NCBI RefSeq assembly: GCF_018326265.1
Contig: NZ_AP023360.1
Coordinates: 2,843,501-2,907,500, forward strand
Reading direction: 5' to 3'
Source: Catellatospora sp. IY07-71
GTDB taxonomy: Bacteria > Actinomycetota > Actinomycetes > Mycobacteriales > Micromonosporaceae
Length of the DNA: 64,000 bases
Position 1 is the stretch's first letter; every line of letters begins with the position of its first letter. A program made the translations under genes and the position numbers. Positions 49,849 through 58,278 of this stretch are shown here, in pieces. Under the pieces are notes generated by a model. The model was not told the DNA's origin. It made no database searches and saw nothing but the letters and a program-made list of their open reading frames with translations.

Positions 49849-51507
49849 ATGAAGGTACGTACCAGGCTCGCCACCGCCGCGGTGGCGGCCATGACGGCGG
49901 CGGTGGTGCTCTACGCGGGCACGGCCAGCGCGGCCACGATGTTCAGTGACGACTTCAACGACGGCAACTCCACCGGGTGGACCACGTCCGGGGGGACCTG
50001 GACGGTGGGCGCGGACGGCACGCCGGTGCTGCGGCAGTCCGGGACCAGCTCCGACGCGCGGGCCCGCGCGGGCGCCACCTCCTGGTCGAACTACACGGTG
50101 TCCGTACGCGTGAAGCTGACCGCGGTCAACGGCACCAACCGCTTCGCGGCGGTGCTGGCCCGCGCCCAGTCCAACACCAGCTACTACTACCTGGCCCTGC
50201 GCACCAACAACACGGTCGAGCTGAAGAAGCTGGTCGGCGGGTCGTCCACGACCCTGGCCAGCGCGGCGGTCACGGTGACCACGGGCACGTGGTACACGCT
50301 CAGCCTCAAGGTCAGCGGCAGCGGCCTGGAGGGCAGGGTCAACGGCGGCAGCACGGTGACCGCGACCGACAGCCAGTTCGCCACCGGCCAGGTCGGCGTC
50401 GCGACCTACAACGCGGCCGCCAACTTCGACGACGTGCTGGTCGTGGACGCGGCCGGACCGTCGCCCAGCCCGAGCGCGAGCAGCAGCCCCGGCAGCTCGC
50501 CGAGCGCGAGTGCGAGTCCCAGTCCGAGCGCGAGCCCCAGCGCCAGCCCGAGCCCCAGCGGGCCGCCGCCGAACCCGCCGGGTCCCGGACAGCCGGACGG
50601 GTTCGCCACGGTCGCCGGGTACGGCCAGGCCACCACCACGGGCGGCGCGGGCGGGCCGACGGTCACCGTGGACACCACCGAGGAGTTCCTCGACTACATC
50701 GCGCGCACCGGGCCGTACACGATCCAGGTGTCGGGCACGATCACGCTGCCGACCGGCAACACCGACGGCATGCACAACGTGACCTCGGACAAGACCATCG
50801 TCGGCCTCGGCTCGACCGCGCGCCTGGTGGGCGGGGGCCTCAACATCGGCCTGCCGATCAGCGACGCGGTCACCTCGCCGCCGGCGAACGCCGTACACAA
50901 CATCATCATCCGGAACCTGTCGATCAGCGGCGCGAGCGACGACCTGATCAACGTGCAGATGTTCTCGCACCACATCTGGATCGACCACAACGACCTGTCC
51001 GACGGCGGCGACGGCGCGCTCGACATCAAGCGCGGCTCCGACCTGCTCACCGTGTCCTGGAACAGGTTCCACGACCACGACAAGACCACCCTGGTCGGTC
51101 ACGACGACGCCAACGGCGCGCAGGACACCGGGCGGCTGCGGGTGACCTACCACCACAACTTCTTCGACCGTTCCGACCAGCGCAACCCGCGGGTGCGCTT
51201 CTCGCCGCTGGTGCACGTCTACAACAACTACTACTTCGACAACAGCTACGGCATCGCGTCGACCAACGAGTCCGGCCTGTTCGTGGAGGGCAACTACTTC
51301 TACAGCGTGAACAACCCGGGCCGGGTCGAGTTCAGCGGGCCGCTGGGCCGCATGGTCGAGCGCAACAACATCCTCGTCGAGTGCAACCACCCCATCGAGG
51401 TGCGCGGCACCGTCACCGACCCGGCGACCTTCTACCCGTACACCGTGGACCCGCCGGCCTCCGTCCCGACCATCGTGCCCGCCGGTGCGGGCGTCGGAAA
51501 GATCTGA
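49849..51507 (+). CDS. Secreted pectate lyase (PL1) with N-terminal beta-sandwich domain
   Basis: The 552-residue protein has a signal peptide cleaved near residue 28 (TASA), a concanavalin-like beta-sandwich (about 30-200, FSDDFNDGNSTGWTTSGGTW), a Ser/Pro/Ala linker (about 205-245), and a PL1 parallel beta-helix. Lyase hallmarks are HHIWIDHNDLSDG, VSWNRFHDHDKTTLVGH and YHHNFFDRSDQRNPRVRF, holding calcium ligands and catalytic Arg. It cleaves polygalacturonate by beta-elimination outside the cell. GAGGAGGAAGG precedes the ATG. It forms an operon with its paralogue 11 bases downstream. Confidence 0.92.
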   Translation: MKVRTRLATAAVAAMTAAVVLYAGTASAATMFSDDFNDGNSTGWTTSGGTWTVGADGTPVLRQSGTSSDARARAGATSWSNYTVSVRVKLTAVNGTNRFAAVLARAQSNTSYYYLALRTNNTVELKKLVGGSSTTLASAAVTVTTGTWYTLSLKVSGSGLEGRVNGGSTVTATDSQFATGQVGVATYNAAANFDDVLVVDAAGPSPSPSASSSPGSSPSASASPSPSASPSASPSPSGPPPNPPGPGQPDGFATVAGYGQATTTGGAGGPTVTVDTTEEFLDYIARTGPYTIQVSGTITLPTGNTDGMHNVTSDKTIVGLGSTARLVGGGLNIGLPISDAVTSPPANAVHNIIIRNLSISGASDDLINVQMFSHHIWIDHNDLSDGGDGALDIKRGSDLLTVSWNRFHDHDKTTLVGHDDANGAQDTGRLRVTYHHNFFDRSDQRNPRVRFSPLVHVYNNYYFDNSYGIASTNESGLFVEGNYFYSVNNPGRVEFSGPLGRMVERNNILVECNHPIEVRGTVTDPATFYPYTVDPPASVPTIVPAGAGVGKI

Positions 51508-51518
51508 GGGGGTACGCG

Positions 51519-53213
51519 ATGAGACAGCGCGACGATTCCGGGACGCCCAGAGTGCGGACCCGCCGCAGCATGGTGCACCGGGCCTGGGCCGCGACCGCGG
51601 TGCTGGCCGCCACGATCGCGGTCAGCGCGTTCGCGGTCGGCCGGGCCGACGCGGCCACCCTGCTCAGCGACGACTTCGCCGACGGCAACTCCGCCGGCTG
51701 GTCCACCTCGGGCGGCAGCTGGTCGGTCTCGGCGCAGGCCTACCGCCAGTCGAGCACCGGCGCCGACGCGAAGGCGCAGGCCGGTGCGACGGTCTGGACG
51801 GACTACACGGTGCGGGCGCGGGTGCAGCCGCTCGCGTTCGGCAACAGCACCCGCGCGGCCGGGGTCACCGCCCGCGCCCAGAACATGACCAGCTTCTACG
51901 CGCTGGTGCTCACCGGCGGCGGCACGGCGCAGCTGCGCCGCGTCTCTGGCGGGGGAGTGACCGTGCTGGCCAGTGCTCCGGTGCCGGTCAGTACGGGCAC
52001 CTGGTACACCCTCGCGCTGTGGGTGAACGGGTCGCAGCTGTCCGGCGCGGTCGACGGGGTGACGGTGGTCAGCGCCACGGACGCCACGTTCGCCGCGGGC
52101 CGGGTCGGGCTGGTCGCCTCGTACACCAGCGCGGTCTTCGACGACGTGACCGTCGACGGCGGGCCGGGCACGCCGCCCAGCCCCAGCGCCAGCGCACCGC
52201 CGTCGCCGAGCGCGTCGCCGCGCCCCAGCCCCAGCGCGTCACCGAGCCCCAGCGCCAGCGCTTCCCCCAGTCCGAGCGCGTCGCCGTCGCGGCCGCCGAG
52301 CCCGTCGCCGAGCACCAGCCCCGGCCCGGTCCCGCCGAACCAGGCCGACGGCTTCGCGGGGGTGAACGCGCTCGGCCAGAACGGCACCTACGGGGGCGTG
52401 GGCGGCCCGACGGTGGTCGTCGACACCACCGAGGAGCTGCTCACCGCCATCGACACCATCGGCCCGATGATCATCCAGGTGCAGGGCGCCATCACCATCG
52501 ACAGCAAACGCGGCGTCCGCCCGAACAAGACGATCATCGGCCTCGGCTCGACCGCGACGATCAACGGGGGCGGGTTCGACTTCTACCGGTCGTACAACGT
52601 CATCGTGCGGAATCTGACCTTCACCAACGCCGAGGACGACGCGGTCAACGTGGGCCAGAACTCGCACCACGTCTGGATCGACCACAACCGCTTCGTCGCG
52701 CCCGTCGACGGCTCCATCGACATCGTGCGCGGCGCCGAGTACGTCACCGTGTCCTGGAACCACTTCGACCACACCGACAAGTCGATGCTGATCGGCCACT
52801 CCGACGGCAGCGGCAGCGAGGACATCGGCCACCTGAAGGTGACCGTCCACCACAACTTCTTCGACCACAGCCGCCAGCGCCACCCGCGCGTGCGCTGGGG
52901 CGACCCCGTCCACGTCTACAACAACTACTTCCTCGGCAACGAGCTCTACGGCGTCGCCTCCACCCAGAACGCCGGCGTCCTCCTGGAGGGCAACTACTTC
53001 GAGAACGTGCCCTACCCCTGCTTCTCGGCCAGCGGCTACGCCGACAGCGGCCCCGGCCGCCTCGTCCAGCGCAACAACGTCTTCGTCGCCTCCGGCCCCT
53101 GCGAAGTCTCCGGCACGGTCGCCGACCCCGGCGCCCACTACTCCTACATCGTGGCCGCCCCGGGCACCGTGCCCGCGACGGTCACCTCCGGCGCCGGCCC
53201 AGGCCGGCTCTAG
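51519..53213 (+). CDS. Second secreted pectate lyase (PL1), tandem paralogue
   Basis: The 564-residue protein repeats the layout of its neighbour: signal peptide to about residue 45 (GRADA), beta-sandwich (LSDDFADGNSAGWSTSGGSW), longer Ser/Pro/Ala linker and PL1 helix with HHVWIDHNRF, VSWNHFDHTDKSMLIGH and VHHNFFDHSRQRHPRVRW. It carries a Cys pair (PYPCFSASGY and ASGPCEVSG) absent from the first enzyme. The catalytic parts are clearly diverged, so the two enzymes may prefer different pectin methylation or chain length. GAGGGGG lies 7 bases before the ATG; a hairpin terminator follows. Confidence 0.92.
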   Translation: MRQRDDSGTPRVRTRRSMVHRAWAATAVLAATIAVSAFAVGRADAATLLSDDFADGNSAGWSTSGGSWSVSAQAYRQSSTGADAKAQAGATVWTDYTVRARVQPLAFGNSTRAAGVTARAQNMTSFYALVLTGGGTAQLRRVSGGGVTVLASAPVPVSTGTWYTLALWVNGSQLSGAVDGVTVVSATDATFAAGRVGLVASYTSAVFDDVTVDGGPGTPPSPSASAPPSPSASPRPSPSASPSPSASASPSPSASPSRPPSPSPSTSPGPVPPNQADGFAGVNALGQNGTYGGVGGPTVVVDTTEELLTAIDTIGPMIIQVQGAITIDSKRGVRPNKTIIGLGSTATINGGGFDFYRSYNVIVRNLTFTNAEDDAVNVGQNSHHVWIDHNRFVAPVDGSIDIVRGAEYVTVSWNHFDHTDKSMLIGHSDGSGSEDIGHLKVTVHHNFFDHSRQRHPRVRWGDPVHVYNNYFLGNELYGVASTQNAGVLLEGNYFENVPYPCFSASGYADSGPGRLVQRNNVFVASGPCEVSGTVADPGAHYSYIVAAPGTVPATVTSGAGPGRL

Positions 53214-53220
53214 CGGTGGC

Positions 53221-53248
53221 GGTGGGGCGGCCCTCGGACCGCCCCACC
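53221..53248 (+). terminator. Terminator hairpin of the pectate lyase operon
   Basis: GGTGGGGCGG (53221-53230) pairs with CCGCCCCACC (53239-53248) around 8 bases, 8 bases after the stop. Confidence 0.75.
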
Positions 53249-53272
53249 GGCCGGAGCCGCCCCTCCACCGCG

Positions 53273-53332
53273 TTGATCATGAACTTATGGACGTGTTCGG
53301 CGGCGCGTCCCGACCCCGGCACCGTGATCACC
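53273..53332. repeat. Family A repeat, copy A3 (forward)
   Basis: It reads TTGATCATGAACTTATGG at the start and GGCACCGTGATCACC at the end. Together with A5 (reverse) it brackets the gene at 53369. Confidence 0.8.
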
Positions 53333-53368
53333 TGACTGCGGCGGGGGCGGCGGCGTAGGTTCGGGCAG

Positions 53369-55108
53369 GTGGGCACGTTGGTGTCGGTGAACGTGGGGAT
53401 GCCGCGGGACGTGGTGTGGCACGGGCGGACCGTGCGCACGGGGGTATGGAAGCAGCCCGTGGCCGGGCCGGTGATGCTGCGGCGGCTGAACCTGGACGGG
53501 GACGGGCAGGGTGACCTCGGCGGGCACGGCGGCGAGCAGCGGGCGGTGCTGGTGTACCAGCTCGACTCATACCGGCACTGGCAGCGGGAGCTGGGCCGTG
53601 ACGACCTCAGCCACGGCAACTTCGGCGAGAACTTCACCGTGGACGGGCTGCCCGACGACGAGGTGTGCATCGGTGACCGCTACCGGGTCGGCGAGGCCGT
53701 GGTGGAGGTGACCCAGCCGCGGGTCACGTGCTACCGGGTCGGGCTGCGGATGGGCGAGCCGCGGCTGCCCGCGTTGCTGGTCGCGCACCACCGGCCGGGG
53801 TTCTACCTGCGCGTGCTGACCGAGGGGCTGGTCCAGGCGGGGGACGAGTTCGTCAAGCTGTCCACCGGGCCCGAGGCGATGACCGTCGCCGAGATCGACG
53901 CGCTGCTGTACCTGCCCGGCCACCCCCGGGACGGGGCCGAGCGGGCGCTGCGCATCCCCGCGCTGAGCCCCGGCTGGCAGGAGTCCATGCGGGCGCTGCT
54001 GGCCCAGGAGGAGGGCCGGGAGGGCAACGCGGGCCTGGTCGCCACCGTTGCGCCGCCCGCCTGGGCCGGGTTTCGCCCGCTGACCGTGATCGGGTACGAG
54101 GAGGTCACGCGGGACGTGTTCTCGCTGCTCCTAGCCTCTGCCGACGGTGTGCCGCTGCCCGCCGCGCTGCCGGGGCAGTTCCTCACCCTGCGCCTGCCCG
54201 CCCCGGACGGGCCGCTGATCCGCAGCTACTCGCTGTCGGGGACGCCGGGCGATGCGGTGTACCGCATCAGTGTCAAGCAGGAGCCGCACGGCGCGGCAGG
54301 GGCCTACCTGCGCGCGAACATGCGCCCCGGCGTGACGGTCGAGGCCGCCGCGCCGCGTGGCACGTTCACGCTCGAACCCGGCGACGGGCCGGTGCTGCTG
54401 CTGTCGGCGGGCATCGGGGTCACGCCGGTGCTGGCCATGCTGCACGCGCTGGCGGCGCAGGGATCCGCGCGCCAGGTGTGGTGGGTGCACGGTGCGCGCG
54501 ACCGCGCCGAACACGCGTTCGCCGCGGAGGCGGCGGCGCTGCTCGCGCGGCTGCCGGGCGGACACGCCCACATCTGCTACAGCCGCCCCGGCCCGGACGA
54601 TCTCGCGGGCCGTGACTTCACCACCGCCAGCCGGGTGACCGCCGATGTGCTGCGCGGCCTGCGGCTGCCGGTGGACACGGTCGCCTACCTGTGCGGACCG
54701 GCGGCGTTCATGACGGAGGTCTCGGCCGCGCTGGGCGAGCTGGGCCTGAGCGCGGTGCACACCGAGCTGTTCGGCGCCCAGCCGGGCCTCACCCCCGGCA
54801 TCGCGGCAGCCGCCGCGGTGGCACCGCATGCGCCGGCGGGTGACCCCGGACCCGGTCCGGCCGTGTCGTTCGCACGCAGCGGGCTGACCGTCCCCTGGGA
54901 TCCCGCCTTCGCCAGCCTGCTGGAACTGGCCGAGGCGTGCGACGTGCCGGTGCGCTGGTCATGCCGCATCGGCGTATGCCACACCTGCGAGAGCGGCCTG
55001 CTCTCCGGCGACGTCGCCTACCTCCCCGACCCGGTCGACCCGCCCGCCGACGGCAACGTCCTCATCTGTTGCGCCCGACCGCAGACCGACCTGACCCTCG
55101 ACATCTGA
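53369..55108 (+). CDS. MOSC domain-ferredoxin reductase-2Fe-2S fusion protein
   Basis: The 579-residue protein joins an N-terminal MOSC domain of YiiM type (about 1-160; GDGQGDLGGHGGEQRAVLVYQ and the Cys in TQPRVTCYRVGLRM, a molybdenum-sulfur carrier site), an FAD/NAD ferredoxin-reductase unit (about 235-480; LIRSYSLSGTPGD, LLLSAGIGVTPVLAML, YLCGPAAFM) and a C-terminal plant-type 2Fe-2S domain (Cys532, 537, 540 and Cys567/568). It could reduce N-hydroxylated or other substrates with its own electron chain, as YiiM-like proteins do with separate partners. TAGGTT lies 7 bases before the GTG start. It stands alone between inverted repeats A3 and A5. Confidence 0.9.
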   Translation: MGTLVSVNVGMPRDVVWHGRTVRTGVWKQPVAGPVMLRRLNLDGDGQGDLGGHGGEQRAVLVYQLDSYRHWQRELGRDDLSHGNFGENFTVDGLPDDEVCIGDRYRVGEAVVEVTQPRVTCYRVGLRMGEPRLPALLVAHHRPGFYLRVLTEGLVQAGDEFVKLSTGPEAMTVAEIDALLYLPGHPRDGAERALRIPALSPGWQESMRALLAQEEGREGNAGLVATVAPPAWAGFRPLTVIGYEEVTRDVFSLLLASADGVPLPAALPGQFLTLRLPAPDGPLIRSYSLSGTPGDAVYRISVKQEPHGAAGAYLRANMRPGVTVEAAAPRGTFTLEPGDGPVLLLSAGIGVTPVLAMLHALAAQGSARQVWWVHGARDRAEHAFAAEAAALLARLPGGHAHICYSRPGPDDLAGRDFTTASRVTADVLRGLRLPVDTVAYLCGPAAFMTEVSAALGELGLSAVHTELFGAQPGLTPGIAAAAAVAPHAPAGDPGPGPAVSFARSGLTVPWDPAFASLLELAEACDVPVRWSCRIGVCHTCESGLLSGDVAYLPDPVDPPADGNVLICCARPQTDLTLDI

Positions 55109-55124
55109 CGGCCCCGTCCATCCA

Positions 55125-55185
55125 GGTGATCACGGTGCCAGGGTCGCGACACGCCGCCGAACACGCCCATAAGTTCATGATCAAC
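55125..55185. repeat. Family A repeat, copy A5 (reverse)
   Basis: Inverted relative to A3 with about nine bases in ten identical: starts GGTGATCACGGTGCC and ends ATAAGTTCATGATCAAC. Confidence 0.8.
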
Positions 55186-55217
55186 CCGGAGAGGGGGTGG
55201 GTGGGGGAGCCGGCGGG

Positions 55218-56117
55218 TCAGTAGGTGTGGAAGGTGCGGAGGGGCTGGCGGGGGCCGTATTTGGGGGCGCCAAGGCCGGAGAGTTCGATGAGGTGGCAGA
55301 CGCGGCCGCGGTGGCCGGTGAAGGGGGAGAGGAGTTCGAGCATGCGGGCGTCGGTGCCGCGGGGTTCGCCGGCCAGGGCGTAGCAGACGAAGTTGGGCAG
55401 GTGGAAGTCGCCGACGGAGACGGCGTCGGGGTCGCCGAAGACGACCGCGGCGGTCTCGGCGGCGGTCCAGGGGCCGATGCCGCGGATGGTGAGCAGGTGG
55501 GCGGTGAGGCTGGCGCTGTCGGGGCGGCGTTGGAGGCGGGCGGCCTGGGCGGCGACCCGGCGCAGCGTGTCGGCGCGCTTCTGCTCCAGCCCCAGCGGGT
55601 GGAACTCGTAGTACGGCGTGGCGGCGATGACCTCGGGCTCGGGCGGCAGCCACAGCCGCTCGGCGGGGCCCGGGGCCTTGCTGCCGAACTTCCGGACGAT
55701 CGCGGAGTACGCCCGGTAGGCCTCGGTGCCGGTGACCTTCTGCTCGCAGACGGCGCGCAGCAGGCGGGGGAAGGCCAGGCGGGTCGCGGGCAGGCGCAGC
55801 CCGGCGTGTTCCCGCGCCAGCCGGGCGACGAACGGGTGCGCCTGCGACAGCTCGGGGAAGCCGGTGAGATCGTCGCGCAGCCCGGCGATCGCGTCGGCGT
55901 GCCCGGCCAGCCAGCCGGCGCCCTCGCCGTACGCCTCGACGTGCAGGTGGCCGGCCGCGGAGCGCAGGGCGAGGCTGCCCGGTCCCTCGGGGGTCCGGGC
56001 AGCCAGCCAGTACACGCCGTCGATCCAGCGCGAGCAGGGGTCGTGCCGGCCGAGGCTGAGCTGCCCGAGCGTGGTGGCGATGTCGTATCGCTCGGGCAGC
56101 TCGTGTCGCTCGGTCAC
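55218..56117 (-). CDS. DNA-3-methyladenine glycosylase-like (AlkA/HhH-GPD) protein
   Basis: The 299-residue protein has the helix-hairpin-helix and Gly/Pro-rich loop LLTIRGIGPWTAAETAAVVFGDPDAVSVGDFHLP, with the catalytic Asp in VGDFH, and FPRLLRAVCEQKVTGTEAYRAYSAIVRKFG, typical of AlkA-like glycosylases. It would remove alkylated bases from DNA. It starts with GTG (complement of 56115-56117), with CAGATT 7 bases before it. Confidence 0.87.
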   Translation of the reverse strand: MTERHELPERYDIATTLGQLSLGRHDPCSRWIDGVYWLAARTPEGPGSLALRSAAGHLHVEAYGEGAGWLAGHADAIAGLRDDLTGFPELSQAHPFVARLAREHAGLRLPATRLAFPRLLRAVCEQKVTGTEAYRAYSAIVRKFGSKAPGPAERLWLPPEPEVIAATPYYEFHPLGLEQKRADTLRRVAAQAARLQRRPDSASLTAHLLTIRGIGPWTAAETAAVVFGDPDAVSVGDFHLPNFVCYALAGEPRGTDARMLELLSPFTGHRGRVCHLIELSGLGAPKYGPRQPLRTFHTY

Positions 56118-56136
56118 GGCATCGAATCTGCCACGC

Positions 56137-57072
56137 TCAGACGGCCAGCCACAGTGCGGGGGTGGTGGCGGGCTCCCAGCCGGTCAGCGAGGTGTGCGCC
56201 TGGCGGCAGGTGTAGACCTTGCCGCCGTACGTCACGCGGGCGCCGACGGCGTAGCTGACGTTCGGCGCCCAGGCCGGGGTGCTGCCGGTCGGGCTGGCGC
56301 TGGGCGACGCGCTCGGCGACGTGCTGGGGGAGGTGCTGGGCGACGGCGACGCGCTCGGCGAGGTGCTGGGCGACGGCGACGCGCTGGGCGACGCGCTCGG
56401 GGAGGCCGAGACGGACGGCGATGGGACGGTGCCGCCGATGACCACGTCGGCGCAGGAGTAGAACGCCTCGGGGCTGTCCGAGCGCTGCCAGATCATGTAG
56501 ATCAGGTGGCGGCCCGGGTGCCCGGCCGGGATGGTGCCGGTCAGGCTGTAGTAGCCGTCGACGACGGCGGGGTCGGTGACGTTCAGGAACGGGCTGGCCT
56601 CGAGGTCGCTCCAGCGCAGCGGCGTGAGCGGGTTGTAGCCGGGCCGGGTGATGTAGAGCTGCCAGTTGCCCCGGTGCGGCGCGGTGGCGCGGATGCGGAA
56701 CGTGTACGCGCCGGACGCGGGCAGCGTCGTCGTCTTCCAGTCGCTGCGGCCCAGGTCGAGGCCGGCGTACTTGCTGCGGTTGGCGCTGCACAGCTTGCCG
56801 TCGGGGATGAGGCTGCGGTGCTGCCCGGCGGCGTTGGCGATGTTCACCTCGTTCCAGTCGTAGAGCGGCTGGGTGCCGCCGAGCGCGACGACGGCCTGGC
56901 AGGCGGGGGTGTCGGGGGACTCGGGGCCCTCCAGGTAGCAGGAGTAGACCCGGCTGGCCGGGGTGGTCATGGTCCCGTGGCTCGACGCGCTGCCCGACAG
57001 GGCGAGCACGGCAAGGGTGGGCACGATGGCCAGCAGGGTCGTGGCGACGGCAGCGCGGGAAGCGACGCGCAT
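56137..57072 (-). CDS. Secreted AA10 lytic polysaccharide monooxygenase with CBM5/12 domain
   Basis: The 311-residue protein has a signal peptide that leaves His32 as the mature N-terminus (HGTMTTPASRVYSCY), one half of the copper histidine brace. The catalytic domain continues with RNWQLYITRPGY-type and HLIYMIWQRSDSPEAFYSCADV segments; then comes a Ser/Pro/Ala/Thr linker and a C-terminal chitin/cellulose-binding CBM5/12 module (WAPNVSYAVGARVTYGGKVYTCRQAHTSLTGWEP). It oxidatively cuts chitin or cellulose. GAGAGGTG before the ATG (complement of 57070-57072) fixes the start; an AT-rich stretch GGAAACTTAACTAAG upstream is the likely promoter region. Confidence 0.92.
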   Translation of the reverse strand: MRVASRAAVATTLLAIVPTLAVLALSGSASSHGTMTTPASRVYSCYLEGPESPDTPACQAVVALGGTQPLYDWNEVNIANAAGQHRSLIPDGKLCSANRSKYAGLDLGRSDWKTTTLPASGAYTFRIRATAPHRGNWQLYITRPGYNPLTPLRWSDLEASPFLNVTDPAVVDGYYSLTGTIPAGHPGRHLIYMIWQRSDSPEAFYSCADVVIGGTVPSPSVSASPSASPSASPSPSTSPSASPSPSTSPSTSPSASPSASPTGSTPAWAPNVSYAVGARVTYGGKVYTCRQAHTSLTGWEPATTPALWLAV

Positions 57073-57304
57073 GCGATTCACCTCTCTAGGGAAGTTCTCC
57101 AATAAGGAAACTTAACTAAGAGATGAACGTACGCCCCGCCGTCACGGTGATCAATGCTCCGAGACCCGACCGCGACCTACCGTTCAGGTATTTCAGCCAA
57201 AGTTAAGGAACGCCGCGTCGTCGGCCGCCAGTTTCCCGGAAAGTGCAGGCCTAACCGGGCCGATACGTGCAGTTTCCCCGAAACTGCCACCCCGGCGGGG
57301 CGCG
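57073..57304. other. Intergenic region with repeated GTTTCC-type dyads
   Basis: Near the LPMO gene are GGAAGTTCTCC and GGAAACTTAACTAAG, an unusually AT-rich spot for this DNA. Further right are AGTTTCCCGGAAA (about 57230-57242) and the hairpin GCAGTTTC CCC GAAACTGC (57270-57288), which ends just before the NurA stop. The motifs look related and may be regulator sites or a terminator. No gene is supported here. Confidence 0.4.
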
Positions 57305-58255
57305 TCAGGCGGCGGTGCGGTGGGCGGCCAGGGCCAGGGCGCGGTGGAGGAGTTTGCCGTCGCCGAGGAGGTGGCGGAGTTTCTTCTCCAGGCCGGCGAT
57401 GGGGACCAGGTTCTGCGGGGCGCGGGGGTCCTTGTACGGCAGGGACGCGAAGCGGGGGATCGTCGCCGTGGACAGGTCGGCCAGGGCTACCGCCTGGTGC
57501 TCGGGCACCTCGGCCGAGCACTCGACGCGCACCACGCCCGCCCAGGGCGAGGTGCCGCCGTGCGGCAGGCGCAGGTACCAGGTCAGACGCTCGTAGACAC
57601 CGGTGATCCGGAACAGCGGGGTGCGCTGGCCCGCCTGCAGCGCGGCGACCACGCCGATCAGGCGCTCGGGCAGGTACTGCTTCTGCTGGGTCTTGATGTA
57701 GCCCAGGGTGCGCGGCAGCGCGTCGCGGCTGCGCAGCGGGCCGTCCACGATGAGCAGGTCACCGTCCTCGCGCAGCTGCCGGGATACCTCGATCTCCAGC
57801 TCGGTGAGCGCGCCCTGCAGCCGGTTGGACAGGTCCTTCTCGTCGGCGTTCAGCACAGACTCGGCCCGGTAGCGGGCGGCCTGGCCGGCGTCCACATCGG
57901 TGGGCTGCTCGGCGGCGGTGAACAGGGTGCGCTCCACCTTCACGCCGGTGACGCTGGCCCCGGTCGAGCGCTCGCAGCGCACCACCCCGGCCGCGTACGA
58001 GCTGGCCAGGCCGGGGCGGGTCACCCCGTCGTGATCCTCGATCCACAGCCGCGCGTCGGTGCGGCGTACGCCGTCGACGAGCAGCACCACGTCCGGGGCG
58101 CATACGCCCGGCGGGGTGTCCAGGGGCCGCCAGGACGCCGAGGGCAGCTCGATCTCGGGGTCGAGCTTGGCGCTGCTGGCCTCGGCCGGTCCGCGATCGG
58201 AGCCCTCGATGCTGGCCCCGAAGCCCGGATCCCAGGCGTCCACATGGAACTTCAT
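57305..58255 (-). CDS. nurA: NurA-domain nuclease
   Basis: The 316-residue protein has the NurA-type active-site strand DVVLLVDGVRRTDARLWIED, a middle helical part, and a C-terminal LRLPHGG ... VVRVECSA segment where further metal-binding acids occur. NurA is a 5'-to-3' exonuclease that works with the hexameric HerA translocase and Mre11-Rad50 to resect DNA ends. Here it is the last gene of a herA-sbcD-sbcC-nurA operon and follows sbcC after 23 bases, which supports the assignment of an otherwise divergent protein. Confidence 0.8.
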   Translation of the reverse strand: MKFHVDAWDPGFGASIEGSDRGPAEASSAKLDPEIELPSASWRPLDTPPGVCAPDVVLLVDGVRRTDARLWIEDHDGVTRPGLASSYAAGVVRCERSTGASVTGVKVERTLFTAAEQPTDVDAGQAARYRAESVLNADEKDLSNRLQGALTELEIEVSRQLREDGDLLIVDGPLRSRDALPRTLGYIKTQQKQYLPERLIGVVAALQAGQRTPLFRITGVYERLTWYLRLPHGGTSPWAGVVRVECSAEVPEHQAVALADLSTATIPRFASLPYKDPRAPQNLVPIAGLEKKLRHLLGDGKLLHRALALAAHRTAA

Positions 58256-58278
58256 GAGATCTGTCTACCAGCCCTCGT

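Noticed and set aside
50461-52330. Short-period repeats in the pectate lyase genes that might suggest a minisatellite or CRISPR-like array
   Set aside because: They encode Ser/Pro/Ala linkers in frame between secreted domains; there are no spacers or conserved repeat units.
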